64,000 nt of DNA from Lachnospiraceae bacterium UBA7086 (GCA_002492525.1 DKZA01000026.1:1-64000), one strand, 5' to 3'. Positions 50,823-60,202 are shown, numbered from the stretch's first letter. Program-made: numbers and translations. The notes: generated from the sequence alone by a model not told the origin.

Positions 50823-51893
50823 ATGATCACACATATTGTGGGGAACCGTCCGCAGTTTATCAAACTTGCGCCCCTATATCATGCGCTTGAGCGGGCCGGT
50901 TATGAACAAAATATTATACACAGCGGGCAGCACTATGATGAGAACATGTCAGATGTTTTTTTTGATGAATTGGGGATACCGGCGCCTTATGTGAATCTGC
51001 AGGCAGGGGGCGGAAGCCATGCGCAGATGACGGCAAAGGCAATGGTAGGTCTGGAGAGGGAACTTCTGGAAAAGAAGCCGGATCTGGTGGTTTTATACGG
51101 AGACACGAATACTACAATGGCAGGAGCTTTGGTCACGGCCAAGCTTTGTATTCCTACCGTTCATGTGGAGGCGGGTCCCAGGCTGCATTGTAAGGAAAAT
51201 CCCGAGGAGTGTAACAGGATTGTGACAGACCATCTGTCTGATATTCTCTTCTGCCCGGATGAACTTTCCATGAAGAACCTGCAGGCAGAAGGGCTTTATG
51301 CAAAAGCCTATTTGACGGGCGATATCATGTATGATACTTATCTGGAGATTTCCGATAAAGCAGCCGGAAGTGAACCTGCGGAAGAAGTTGTCGTGATGAC
51401 TTGGCACAGACAGGAAAATACGTCATCCAGGAAGAGAATGGAGAGTATTTTACGATTGGTGGAGTGCCTGGGGGAGAAGGTAATCTGCCCTTTGCATCCA
51501 CGGACGCGGAAATGCCTTGTGGAATATGGATTATGGGAACGGGCGAAGGCTATAGATAACTTTGAGATGATAGAACCGGTAGGGTATGTGGAAATGGTGA
51601 CGCTTATGCAGAGAGCGAAACTGATTCTCACAGATTCGGGCGGTGTGTCGAAAGAATCTTCTTATGCGGGAGCCAAGTGTCTGTTTATGATGGATGTGGA
51701 AGTGTGGGAGGATCTGGTAGAGATTGACTGGATTCATAAGGTCAATCCGGAAAGTGAGACAAGCCTTAAAGAAGCGCTTATATTTGCGAAGAAAGCAGTG
51801 CGTATCCCTCGGGAAGAACGGCCCAGATTCTATGGGGACGGTCATGCTGCGGATAAGATGGTACAGGCATTGCGGGAGAAGAATTTCTTATAA
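50823..51893 (+). CDS. wecB: Non-hydrolysing UDP-GlcNAc 2-epimerase family (WecB/WbpI type)
   Basis: The 356-residue protein has THIVGNRPQFIKLAPL, HSGQHYDENMSDVFF, YGDTNTTMAGAL, HVEAGPRLHCKENPEE and LTDSGGVSKESSYAG, the full epimerase pattern. It could convert UDP-GlcNAc to UDP-ManNAc (WecB) or act last in the wbp/wlb path, epimerising UDP-2,3-diacetamido-glucuronate to the manno form (WbpI/WlbD). The three following genes encode that path's other steps, which favours the second. The symbol names the family; WbpI is the likely function. Length is normal. Confidence 0.87.
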   Translation: MITHIVGNRPQFIKLAPLYHALERAGYEQNIIHSGQHYDENMSDVFFDELGIPAPYVNLQAGGGSHAQMTAKAMVGLERELLEKKPDLVVLYGDTNTTMAGALVTAKLCIPTVHVEAGPRLHCKENPEECNRIVTDHLSDILFCPDELSMKNLQAEGLYAKAYLTGDIMYDTYLEISDKAAGSEPAEEVVVMTWHRQENTSSRKRMESILRLVECLGEKVICPLHPRTRKCLVEYGLWERAKAIDNFEMIEPVGYVEMVTLMQRAKLILTDSGGVSKESSYAGAKCLFMMDVEVWEDLVEIDWIHKVNPESETSLKEALIFAKKAVRIPREERPRFYGDGHAADKMVQALREKNFL

Positions 51894-51910
51894 ACGAGGT
51901 GAAAGGAATT

Positions 51911-52987
51911 ATGAAATATGCGTTGATTGGCTGTGGCAGGATATCGCCGAATCATATTGTGGCGGCACAGAAGAATGGCCTGGAAATCGTAGCCGTCTGT
52001 GATCTGGAACCCCATAATATGCGGGATAAGATCATCAAGTTTAAGCTGCCGGCTTCAGTGAAATGCTATACAGATTATAAGGAAATGATTGTCAAGGAGC
52101 AGCCGCAGTTGGTGGCAATCGCTACAGAGAGCGGTAAGCATGCGCAGATTGCCGTGGATTGTATGACCATGGGACATAGTAATCTGATCATAGAAAAACC
52201 CATTGCCTTGTCACTTGCTGATGCGGACAGAATTATTGAGACGGCTAAGAGAGAGGGCGTGAAAGTTTGCGCCTGCCACCAGAACCGTTTCAATAAGTCT
52301 ATCCAGAAAATCCGCGAGGCAGTGGAGATGGACCGTTTTGGCAGGATGTTCCATGGCACGGCGCATGTCCGCTGGGCCAGGGATTATGAATATTATTCCC
52401 GGGCGAAGTGGCGCGGGACCTGGGAACAGGACGGCGGTGCCCTGATGAATCAATGTATTCATAATATTGATCTTCTGCGTTGGATGATGGGGGATGAAAT
52501 AGACAGCGTTGTGGGGATGACAGACAAGCTGAAGCATAATTATATTGAGGCGGAGGATCTGGGAATTGCCCTGATTAAGTTTAAGAATGGTGCCTACGGC
52601 ATCATAGAAGGAACCACCAACGTATATCCGGCTAATCTGGAGGAGACGCTATATCTGTTCGGAGAGAAAGGAACTGTTAAAGCGGGCGGAAGTTCTGTCA
52701 ATGTCATAGAGGAGTGGCGGTTTGCGGATGTGTTGGATAATGCAGAGGAAGTAAAAGCACAGTTTCATGAGAATCCGCCTAATGTATACGGTTATGGGCA
52801 TACCCCCTTGTATGCAGATGTAATAGAAGCCATAGAGAACGACAGGGAGCCTTATGTGGATGCGGCTGCCGGCAGAAGGGCGCTGGAACTGGTGCTTGCA
52901 ATATATCAGTCTGCTGCTTCCGGAGAAATTGTGAAGTTTCCCATGGAGCAGTGTGCAACGATTGATTTCAAGGGGAGATTTGCCTGA
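51911..52987 (+). CDS. wbpB: Gfo/Idh/MocA oxidoreductase, WbpB/WlbA-like 3-dehydrogenase
   Basis: The 358-residue protein has a Rossmann start (MKYALIGCGRISPNHI), IEKPIALSLADADR near 95-108 with the catalytic Lys of the EKP motif, and GGALMNQCIHNIDLLRWMMG near 171-190 with conserved Asp/His residues. Among this family the ALIGCGRI-NH start is characteristic of WbpB/WlbA, which oxidises C3 of UDP-GlcNAc-uronate using NAD. The next two genes supply the amine and acetyl steps. ATG 51911 has AAAGGA upstream; the GTG at 51899 is less likely. The stop overlaps the next start by one base. Confidence 0.85.
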   Translation: MKYALIGCGRISPNHIVAAQKNGLEIVAVCDLEPHNMRDKIIKFKLPASVKCYTDYKEMIVKEQPQLVAIATESGKHAQIAVDCMTMGHSNLIIEKPIALSLADADRIIETAKREGVKVCACHQNRFNKSIQKIREAVEMDRFGRMFHGTAHVRWARDYEYYSRAKWRGTWEQDGGALMNQCIHNIDLLRWMMGDEIDSVVGMTDKLKHNYIEAEDLGIALIKFKNGAYGIIEGTTNVYPANLEETLYLFGEKGTVKAGGSSVNVIEEWRFADVLDNAEEVKAQFHENPPNVYGYGHTPLYADVIEAIENDREPYVDAAAGRRALELVLAIYQSAASGEIVKFPMEQCATIDFKGRFA

Positions 52988-53487
52988 TGGGGTATTATGT
53001 GCATGAGAGCAGTTACATTGACGATGATGTGTGCATCGGTGAAGGCACTAAAATATGGCACTTCTGTCATATTCAGTCCGGCGCGGTAATCGGGGAGAAA
53101 TGTTCCCTGGGGCAGAATGTGAATATATCCAATCATGTCCATATCGGCAATGAAGTGAAGATACAAAATAATGTGTCCGTGTACGAGGGCGTGGAGATTC
53201 ATGACGGTGTATTCTTAGGGCCTTCCTGTGTCTTTACCAATGATTTGACGCCGAGGGCACGTTATCCCAAAGGGAGAGCGGGCTATCTGCATACCGTGGT
53301 GGAGGAGGGTGCCAGCATAGGTGCCAATGCCACGATTGTGTGCGGCCACAGAATTGGAAAATATGCGATGGTGGCGGCGGGATCGGTGGTTACTGACGAT
53401 ATACCGGATTATGCGTTATGCAGGGGCGTACCGGCCAGAGTGTGCGGAAGAGTGGATGAACAGGGGAATATTGTAGAAAGGTTTTGA
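52987..53487 (+). CDS. wbpD: N-acetyltransferase, left-handed beta-helix, WbpD/WlbB-like
   Basis: The 166-residue protein is made of hexapeptide repeats from the start (YIDDDVCIGEGTKIWHFCHI, IGEKCSLGQNVNI, IGNEVKIQNNVSV). The IWHFCHI and VFTNDLTPRARYP motifs are signature stretches of WbpD/WlbB, which acetylate the 3-amine of UDP-2-acetamido-3-amino-glucuronate with acetyl-CoA as a trimer. It overlaps the oxidoreductase stop by one base and precedes the aminotransferase, so the three work in sequence. Confidence 0.87.
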   Translation: MGYYVHESSYIDDDVCIGEGTKIWHFCHIQSGAVIGEKCSLGQNVNISNHVHIGNEVKIQNNVSVYEGVEIHDGVFLGPSCVFTNDLTPRARYPKGRAGYLHTVVEEGASIGANATIVCGHRIGKYAMVAAGSVVTDDIPDYALCRGVPARVCGRVDEQGNIVERF

Positions 53488-53529
53488 AACCGAAAGGGAT
53501 AACGGTTAGAGAAGGGCAAGGTTTTTACG

Positions 53530-54654
53530 ATGGAATTTCGGGATTTAAAAAAGCAGTATCAGATGCATCAGCAAAAGATAGACGACGCCATAAAGGCGGT
53601 GATGAGCGAGACTCATTTTATCAGCGGCCCGCAGGTGGCGCAGTTGGAAGAGCGGCTTGCAGCGTATACGGGAGTGAAGCATTGCATTGCCTGCGCCAAC
53701 GGAACGGATGCTTTACAGCTGGCGCTTATGGCCTGGGGGATCGGCCCGGGTGACGTTGTGTTTGTCCCGGATTTTACGTTCTTTTCCAGCGGGGAGGTGG
53801 TGCCGCTTGTGGGGGCGGTTCCCGTATTTGTGGATATAGAGGCAGACACCTATAATATAAGCCCCCAAAGTCTTGAGCAGGCCATAGAATATGTGTTACA
53901 CCACACAAATCTGAAACCCCGTGTGATTGTTGCGGTGGATTTGTTCGGACAGCCTGCCGATTATGAGAAAGTCCGCAGAATTGCGGACAGATATGAATTG
54001 TTGGTTTTGGAGGATGCCGCGCAGGCCTTTGGCGGCTGCGTGGGAGAACGCAGGGCGTGTAGTTTTGGGGATATTTCCACCACCTCTTTCTTCCCGGCAA
54101 AGCCTTTGGGCTGTTATGGAGACGGCGGCGCCGTGTTTACAGACAACGACGAGTGGGCGGATTTGCTGCGTTCTTTGCATGTGCATGGCAAGGGCGGGGA
54201 CAAATATGACAATATCCGTATCGGATTAAATTCCAGACTGGATACTTTGCAGGCGGCTGTCCTGCTTGCCAAGATGGATTTCCTGGAGGAGGAACTTACC
54301 CGCTGTGACCAGATTGCGGCGGCTTATACAGAGCGGCTTGCGGATGTGGTCAAAACGCCTGTGATTGCAGAGGGTATGAGATCGGCCTGGGCACAGTACA
54401 CCGTATGTTTAGAGAGTGCGAAACAGCGGGAAGTTCTGATGACTGGATTACAAGAAGCCGGGATTCCTACGGCGGTTTATTATAAGAAGCCGATGCATTT
54501 ACAGCAGGCATTTGCGGCACAGCTTATAGAAGCAGTGCCTTGTACGCAGACAGAAGATATCTGCGGCAGATGTGTATCTTTGCCTATGCATCCTTATCTG
54601 GAAGAGGCTCAGATAGAGGCGGTGTGTGAACAGGTAATAAGATTACGAAAATAA
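53530..54654 (+). CDS. wbpE: DegT/DnrJ/EryC1 aminotransferase, WbpE/WlbC-like
   Basis: The 374-residue PLP enzyme has MEFRDLKKQY at the start, ACANGTDALQLAL, EDAAQAFGG near 157-166 (cofactor-binding Asp) and SFFPAKPLGCYGDGG with the PLP lysine K191. This set is characteristic of WbpE/WlbC, which transfers the amino group from glutamate to the 3-keto sugar made by WbpB. The order here is epimerase, oxidoreductase, acetyltransferase, aminotransferase. The required UDP-GlcNAc 6-dehydrogenase (WbpA) is not in the window and must lie elsewhere. Confidence 0.88.
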   Translation: MEFRDLKKQYQMHQQKIDDAIKAVMSETHFISGPQVAQLEERLAAYTGVKHCIACANGTDALQLALMAWGIGPGDVVFVPDFTFFSSGEVVPLVGAVPVFVDIEADTYNISPQSLEQAIEYVLHHTNLKPRVIVAVDLFGQPADYEKVRRIADRYELLVLEDAAQAFGGCVGERRACSFGDISTTSFFPAKPLGCYGDGGAVFTDNDEWADLLRSLHVHGKGGDKYDNIRIGLNSRLDTLQAAVLLAKMDFLEEELTRCDQIAAAYTERLADVVKTPVIAEGMRSAWAQYTVCLESAKQREVLMTGLQEAGIPTAVYYKKPMHLQQAFAAQLIEAVPCTQTEDICGRCVSLPMHPYLEEAQIEAVCEQVIRLRK

Positions 54655-54666
54655 TTGGTGGAACAT

Positions 54667-56361
54667 ATGGATGACAAGATGAGGCTGCGAGGATGGCTTG
54701 CCGCTAAAAATATGAATATCAATTGCCTGGGGGAATATCAAGATCTGGGAGTTTGTTATCAGTATGATGACAGACTGCATAAATTTCCGCAGGATGAGGT
54801 GTTTTTGTCCGATGGGGCGCGGATTTGTTTTCTGGATGGTTATGTGTATAATAAAGCGGATTTTATCTGCCAGGAAGGCTATTATGACTGGCAGAAATCC
54901 TTTGTGGTATCCATGGAAAAAGATACAGCAGCTCACCTGCAAAGGCTGCGAGGCGCTTTCTGCGGTTATTCCTATGTAAAAGAGACGGGACATGTCACCA
55001 TATATACCGATCATTTGTCAAATAAAGCACTCTATTATTATGTGGAAGGGGACAGATGGATATTTTCCGATTATGTGGAACCGATAGTGCGTGTTCTGCG
55101 TGCCAATCATATTCCCTATCACTTTGATGCTACAGCCGCAAAATATATACTGACTTACGGCTATATGCTGGATGACCGTACTTTCGTGCAGGAAATCAAA
55201 CGTCTTCTGCCGGGATGTTATGCGGATATCATACCGGGGGACGTGAGAATCAAATCTTACTATAAGGTACCTCACACAGAAGAAGCTATGTCTGAGGAGG
55301 AAGCTATAGAGCGGATTGACAGGGATTTCAGACAGGCGGTTGACAGAGAGTTTGCCAAAGACAAGGAATATGGATACCGGCATCTGGTGGATTTAAGCGG
55401 CGGTCTGGACAGCCGGATGGTGACCTGGGTTGCCCATGATATGGGATATACGGATCAGGTTAATATTGCTTACAGTAAGATGGGATATCTGGATAATAAG
55501 ATATCTGCCAAGGTTGCGTTAAAGCTTGGACATGAGTATTTGTTTAAGCCCTTGGATGATGCCTCCTGGATGTATGAACTGGATGAGATGGTTTTAAAAA
55601 ATAACGGTGCGGCTCTGGGACTGGCCATGACCGGGGGCAACCAACTGTTAAAGACACTGAACCATGGAATGTATGGAATAGAGCATACAGGGATGCTGGG
55701 GGACGTTATTCTTTCGTCCTATTATCAGGATGAGAACTTCAGCAAGGGTGCTCCAAAATACGGATATAACCAATATTCCACGAAGGTGCGGTATGAATTT
55801 GATCCGAAGCTTTTGGAACAGTATCAGACCCAGGAAGAATTTGTGATTGCAACCAGAGGAATTCTGGGGATGCAGACTTCTTATATGGTCAGACAGAATT
55901 ATGTAGAGACAGCTTCGCCTTTTATGGATATTGATTTTTTGAAGACAGCCTTTTCCATTCCCTTTCCTTACCGGAAGGGACATGCCATTTATCTGAAATG
56001 GATGGATAGGAAATACCCTGGCACAACAGAGTTTGGCTGGGAAAAATGGGGCGGTGTCAAACCGAAGGAGAGCCATATCACCTTAAGAAAGATAAAAACC
56101 ACACAGAGACTTGCATATGGGTATTTGTGCAAGGTCCTTCGTAGAGAAAATCTGGATTCTATGAACCCAGTGGACTATTGGTATTCCAATAATCTGCAGA
56201 TTAAAGAGCATCTGGATGGACAGTTCCGGGAAAGAATTGATAGCTGTGTGTTGGAAGAAGACTTGAGGAATGATATGTCCAGGCTTTACTGCGAGGGTAG
56301 TTTCACAGAAAAACAGCAGGTACTTACGGTGCTTGGTCTGATACATTTATATTTTGATTGA
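54667..56361 (+). CDS. Asparagine-synthetase-like protein lacking the glutaminase cysteine
   Basis: The 564-residue protein retains both domains of AsnB. The first third has glutaminase-fold remnants (GAFCGYSYV, YTDHLSNKALYYY like DRIGKKPLYY) but starts MDDKMRLRGW, with no MCGI and so no nucleophilic Cys. The second domain has an intact ATP-pyrophosphatase loop SGGLDSRM at about 244-251. In this it resembles beta-lactam synthetase, which also lost glutaminase. It should use ammonia, another amine, or an internal amine. Its position after the diacetamido-uronate genes suggests amidation of that sugar acid. ATG 54667 has GGTGG upstream. Confidence 0.75.
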   Translation: MDDKMRLRGWLAAKNMNINCLGEYQDLGVCYQYDDRLHKFPQDEVFLSDGARICFLDGYVYNKADFICQEGYYDWQKSFVVSMEKDTAAHLQRLRGAFCGYSYVKETGHVTIYTDHLSNKALYYYVEGDRWIFSDYVEPIVRVLRANHIPYHFDATAAKYILTYGYMLDDRTFVQEIKRLLPGCYADIIPGDVRIKSYYKVPHTEEAMSEEEAIERIDRDFRQAVDREFAKDKEYGYRHLVDLSGGLDSRMVTWVAHDMGYTDQVNIAYSKMGYLDNKISAKVALKLGHEYLFKPLDDASWMYELDEMVLKNNGAALGLAMTGGNQLLKTLNHGMYGIEHTGMLGDVILSSYYQDENFSKGAPKYGYNQYSTKVRYEFDPKLLEQYQTQEEFVIATRGILGMQTSYMVRQNYVETASPFMDIDFLKTAFSIPFPYRKGHAIYLKWMDRKYPGTTEFGWEKWGGVKPKESHITLRKIKTTQRLAYGYLCKVLRRENLDSMNPVDYWYSNNLQIKEHLDGQFRERIDSCVLEEDLRNDMSRLYCEGSFTEKQQVLTVLGLIHLYFD

Positions 56362-56372
56362 TGGAGAAGATG

Positions 56373-57755
56373 ATGAAAAAACAGGTGCAGGAGATAGACT
56401 TTCTCATTATTTATGAACATAAGGTCAGGGAACTGGAAAATATGTGCCTCATTAAGTATGAACTGGAACGAAGAGGCTATAAGGTTCTGATCAAGCATAT
56501 TGAAGACGAAGAAGCCCTGGAGGCGGTGAAACCGATTTATCATGCCAAAGTTGTTATGACCATGGCATGTTATCAGAACGCATCGCTGGAGTGGCATACC
56601 AAGGATTTCGTATCCTTCGATAAAGTTATTGATATGCAGTGGGAGAATATTGTTTATCCTAAGGATGAGAAGGCAGGGGTCTTTAAGAACTATACCGGAA
56701 TCGGCCGGGAGGTAGTCAGGGTATCCTGGGGAGAGGCCAACCGCAGGAGGCTTTTGGAAGCGGCCCATATGGACCCTCGGAATATCAAACTGGTGGGGCA
56801 TGTGGGCATGGATTTTCTGCGGGACGAGCTGAAAGGATATTACAGAAGCAAGGAAGATTTGTTTGCGGAGTATGGTCTGCCCATGGACAAGAAGGTGCTG
56901 CTCTTTGCTTCCCCCTTCTATGCGGATAATCTGACAGAGGAATATATTGCGGATATGTGTAGCAGGCATGGGGACGACTGGCGGGATTACTATGATTTCA
57001 TGATGAGATCTGAGCGGACGATTCTGGAGTGGATGGAGAAACTGTGTAGGAGCCGGGACGATATTCTGCTGATTTACAGGCCTCATCCCGGACACATTGG
57101 CAGGCATATGGCAGAGGTGGCCGAGCGCTGCGATAATTTTAAGGTCATCAGTGAACTTTCCGTAAAACAATGGATCATTGCCAGCGATATAATTTATACA
57201 GGTAACAGTTCTACCATTGTGGAGGCGTTCTTTGCGGGAAGGATGTGTTATCTGTTGTTCCCCTATGAGGTCACGGAAGGGTATGAGCACCATCTGATCA
57301 GTAAGGGAGAGAAGATTACAACGTATGAGGCGTTTCAGGAAACGGTGGATGAGCAAAACCCGAAGTTCCCGATTGAGAGAGATATCATCAATGAGATTTA
57401 TCTGATAGATGAAGAACCGAGTTATATCAAATTTGCAGATATGGCGGAGGAGGTATTAAAAGATCCCTCTTATGCACTGACGAAGGAGCAGCTTGCCTCC
57501 TATCGGACGAAGCAGCCTTTCCCTATCCAGCTGCAGAAGAAATTACAGCGCTGGGACTGGTTCTATGAGAAATACCGACAGATTCTTTCCGATGAGAACT
57601 GTCATAACAAATGGATTGAGAAACAGAGGGCGCTGCGGGAACAGAAGGCGGAGCGCAATAAGAGATTTGCCATCGAGTATACCAGTGAAGAAGAGATTGA
57701 TGCGATTATCGGAAAAATAGCGGCACAATTAGAGAAGAATAAAGGAGGAAAATGA
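56373..57755 (+). CDS. Surface carbohydrate transferase, CDP-glycerol transferase/KpsC-like GT-B
   Basis: The 460-residue protein has a GT-B pattern: FLIIYEHKVRELENMCLIKYEL at the start, then VGHVGMDFLRD, LLFASPFYADN, LIYRPHPGH near 226-234 and IIYTGNSSTIVEAFFAG near 268-284. This combination is seen in proteins annotated as surface carbohydrate biosynthesis, related to CDP-glycerol glycerophosphotransferases and KpsC/KpsS Kdo transferases. The next gene makes a CMP-activated sugar acid, so this may be its transferase (inference). ATG 56373 has GGAG six bases upstream; ATG 56361 and 56370 are alternatives. The C-terminal 60 residues form a basic helix. Confidence 0.68.
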   Translation: MKKQVQEIDFLIIYEHKVRELENMCLIKYELERRGYKVLIKHIEDEEALEAVKPIYHAKVVMTMACYQNASLEWHTKDFVSFDKVIDMQWENIVYPKDEKAGVFKNYTGIGREVVRVSWGEANRRRLLEAAHMDPRNIKLVGHVGMDFLRDELKGYYRSKEDLFAEYGLPMDKKVLLFASPFYADNLTEEYIADMCSRHGDDWRDYYDFMMRSERTILEWMEKLCRSRDDILLIYRPHPGHIGRHMAEVAERCDNFKVISELSVKQWIIASDIIYTGNSSTIVEAFFAGRMCYLLFPYEVTEGYEHHLISKGEKITTYEAFQETVDEQNPKFPIERDIINEIYLIDEEPSYIKFADMAEEVLKDPSYALTKEQLASYRTKQPFPIQLQKKLQRWDWFYEKYRQILSDENCHNKWIEKQRALREQKAERNKRFAIEYTSEEEIDAIIGKIAAQLEKNKGGK

Positions 57756-57756
57756 G

Positions 57757-58437
57757 ATGAGCGACAAAATCACAGCAGTAGTACCGGTAAAAGGAAGCAG
57801 TTCCAGACTGCCCAATAAGAACATATTGCCTTTTGGAGATTCTAATCTCTTACAGCATAAGATTGAGCAGTTAAAGCAGGTGAAAGGACTTCATGAGATT
57901 ATCGTCTCATCGGATTCTGATGAGATGCTTGCTATCGGAGAAAAGTGCGGCGTGAAGGCTGTTAAGCGGCCCATTCAGTATGCTAATGAGTCTGTTCCTT
58001 TCGGCATGTTTTTGGAGTATGTGTGCGATATCATCGAAGGAGATCATTTGATGTGGGCCTGTGCCACATCCCCTTGTGTGGAGCCATATCTGTATGAGAA
58101 AGCTATGAAAACATATCTTGAGAAATTGCAGGAAGGCTATGATTCCCTGATTACCTGTTCTCCTTATCAGACTTATCTGATGGATGAGAACGGCCCGCTG
58201 AATTTTAAGATGGGTCTGGAGCATAAGAATTCTGAGCAGCTGCCGATGCTGTATCATTTCACCAACGGTATCGATCTGGCACCGAAGGATAAGGTGAAAG
58301 AATGGCACTATAATTATGGCCCCAAGGCTTACAGACTGCTGGTAAATAAGCGTGAGGCGGCAGATATTGACGATGTGTATGATTATGAGATGGCAAAGGT
58401 ACTGTATGCCATGAAGGATCCGAATCCCACGGTGTAG
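57757..58437 (+). CDS. CMP-sugar-acid synthetase (acylneuraminate cytidylyltransferase family)
   Basis: The 226-residue protein has the nucleotidyltransferase start AVVPVKGSSSRLPNKNILPF (K-G-x3-R-x-P-x-K-N signature), HEIIVSSDSDEML near 44-56, and a late DIDDVYDYEMAK with the metal-binding acidic residues. NeuA/KdsB-type enzymes use CTP to activate nonulosonic or ulosonic acids. No sialic acid synthase (NeuB) or Kdo8P synthase is nearby; instead a DRE-TIM aldolase follows and a KdsC-like phosphatase lies at 62844, suggesting an unusual acid. It follows the GT-B gene by a single base. Confidence 0.85.
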   Translation: MSDKITAVVPVKGSSSRLPNKNILPFGDSNLLQHKIEQLKQVKGLHEIIVSSDSDEMLAIGEKCGVKAVKRPIQYANESVPFGMFLEYVCDIIEGDHLMWACATSPCVEPYLYEKAMKTYLEKLQEGYDSLITCSPYQTYLMDENGPLNFKMGLEHKNSEQLPMLYHFTNGIDLAPKDKVKEWHYNYGPKAYRLLVNKREAADIDDVYDYEMAKVLYAMKDPNPTV

Positions 58438-58513
58438 ATTCTGTAGGAAAAGAAAGACCACAAGACGGGAACAGTCCGCGTCTGAGGAATAGATGGAAAA
58501 CAGAAGGTGTTGT

Positions 58514-60124
58514 ATGATGAATATTAAATTATTGGATTGTACCTTGCGGGATGGCGGCTATATCAATGACTGGAACTTTGGCAGCCACACGATCAGCGAT
58601 ATTATGACGAAACTGGTTGAGTCAGGCGTGGATTATGTGGAAGTGGGGTTTCTCAGGGATTGTGATTATGATCCGGACAAGGCACTTTTTAATAACTGTG
58701 CGGAGATTGCAAATATACTGCCTGAGAACCGGGGAAAGACGAAATTTACGGCGATGGCGCTCCACAATAAGTACAGTGATGATAAACTGGAACCCTATGA
58801 CGGCACAACCATTGATGCCATAAGGATTACTTTCCATGATTATGATATCGATGAGGGATTAGCATATATTAAGCGTGTTATGGATAAGGGTTATAAGGTG
58901 TTCATAAATCCGATTAATATTATGGGATACTCCGACGAGATGATCCTTAAGCTTTTGGAAAAGGTAAATGCATTACAGCCCTACGCCTTTTCTATCGTCG
59001 ATACTTTTGGTTCTATGATGAAAGAAGACTTACAGAGGATATATTCCCTGATTGAGCATAATCTGAGCAGTAACATTGTTATAGGACTTCATCTGCATGA
59101 GAATCTGGCGTTGTCTTATTCCCTGGCTCAGGATTTTATCGGCATGAAAGCCAGCGGCAGAGAGTGCGTGATAGACGCTTCCATGCTGGGGATGGGCCGT
59201 TCCCCTGGTAACCTGTGTATGGAACTGATCATGGATTATATGAACAAGAGACAGTCCGGGCATTATGATGTGAATCCGGTGCTGGACGGCATTGACGATC
59301 ACATTGCCAGACTCAAACAGATAGAGCCCTGGGGATATAATACCGCGTATTCTATTTCTGCAAAATATAATCTACACCGTAATTATGCTGAATTTCTGTT
59401 AGATAAAGGCCGTCTGCGGGCCAAACAGATCAATCAGATTCTGGGCAGTATTGAGGCGCATAAAAAGACTGCCTATGACCAGGCTTATATCGAGAAGCTG
59501 TATCAGGATTATCAGAATCATGCGATAGATGATGCAGAGGCCATGGGACAGCTGGCGCAGATACTTGGCGGCAGAAACTGTCTGATTCTGGCACCGGGGG
59601 CAAGTATCCTGGAGGAAAAGGAATCCATAGATGCTTATATTGCCAGGGAAAATCCGGTGGTTTTATCGGCGAATTTTGTGCCGGAAGGGTATAAAGCGGA
59701 TTATGTGTTCTGTTGCAACGCCATGCGTTTTGAGACCATTTTAGGAAAGAAGCAGACACCGAAGATGATTGTGACATCTAATCTTCTTGAAATGTGTACG
59801 GAGGAAAATCTGAGGGGACGGAAGATACTTGGCATCAATTATGTGGACCTTAGCTTTGACGGCAAGGAAGTGGTTGATAACAGTGTGATCATGTTACTCA
59901 GATTGTTAAAGAAGTTAGAAGTGACACAAGTGTCGCTTGCAGGATTTGACGGATATCGCGTTGACAACAGTGCCAATTATGTGGCTGATTATATGGCCAG
60001 TCAGCATACCAAGGGCGAGGAAGAGAACCGGAAAATCAGAGGATATATGGAGCAGTTACAGGGGCAGATGCAAATACAATATTTGACGAAGTCTCTGTAT
60101 GACTGCGGGCAGCGTGATAAATAG
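58514..60124 (+). CDS. DRE-TIM aldolase fused to a Rossmann-like C-terminal domain
   Basis: The 536-residue protein starts MMNIKLLDCTLRDGGY, the DRE-TIM metallolyase motif (R12, D13), with GLHLHENLALS near 191-201 (metal-binding H193 and H195) and GMGRSPGN near 225. The barrel ends near 290. It resembles 4-hydroxy-2-oxovalerate aldolase and HMG-CoA lyase. Residues about 335-536 form another domain (NCLILAPGASILEEKESI, VVLSANFVPEG, VSLAGFDGYRVDN) that recalls DUF115/sialyltransferase-type nucleotide folds; its identity is uncertain. Sitting with CMP-sugar synthetase and KdsC-like genes, it may make a keto-acid sugar. ATG 58514/58517 fits the usual family start; ATG 58493 is possible. Confidence 0.75.
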   Translation: MMNIKLLDCTLRDGGYINDWNFGSHTISDIMTKLVESGVDYVEVGFLRDCDYDPDKALFNNCAEIANILPENRGKTKFTAMALHNKYSDDKLEPYDGTTIDAIRITFHDYDIDEGLAYIKRVMDKGYKVFINPINIMGYSDEMILKLLEKVNALQPYAFSIVDTFGSMMKEDLQRIYSLIEHNLSSNIVIGLHLHENLALSYSLAQDFIGMKASGRECVIDASMLGMGRSPGNLCMELIMDYMNKRQSGHYDVNPVLDGIDDHIARLKQIEPWGYNTAYSISAKYNLHRNYAEFLLDKGRLRAKQINQILGSIEAHKKTAYDQAYIEKLYQDYQNHAIDDAEAMGQLAQILGGRNCLILAPGASILEEKESIDAYIARENPVVLSANFVPEGYKADYVFCCNAMRFETILGKKQTPKMIVTSNLLEMCTEENLRGRKILGINYVDLSFDGKEVVDNSVIMLLRLLKKLEVTQVSLAGFDGYRVDNSANYVADYMASQHTKGEEENRKIRGYMEQLQGQMQIQYLTKSLYDCGQRDK

Positions 60125-60202
60125 GTGTTGGCAAAGACAGAATAGCCTTTTATCTGAGTTGCCGGAGAAAGGGGCAGGAGTGTGGCCGCATGGAGGAACA
60201 GA

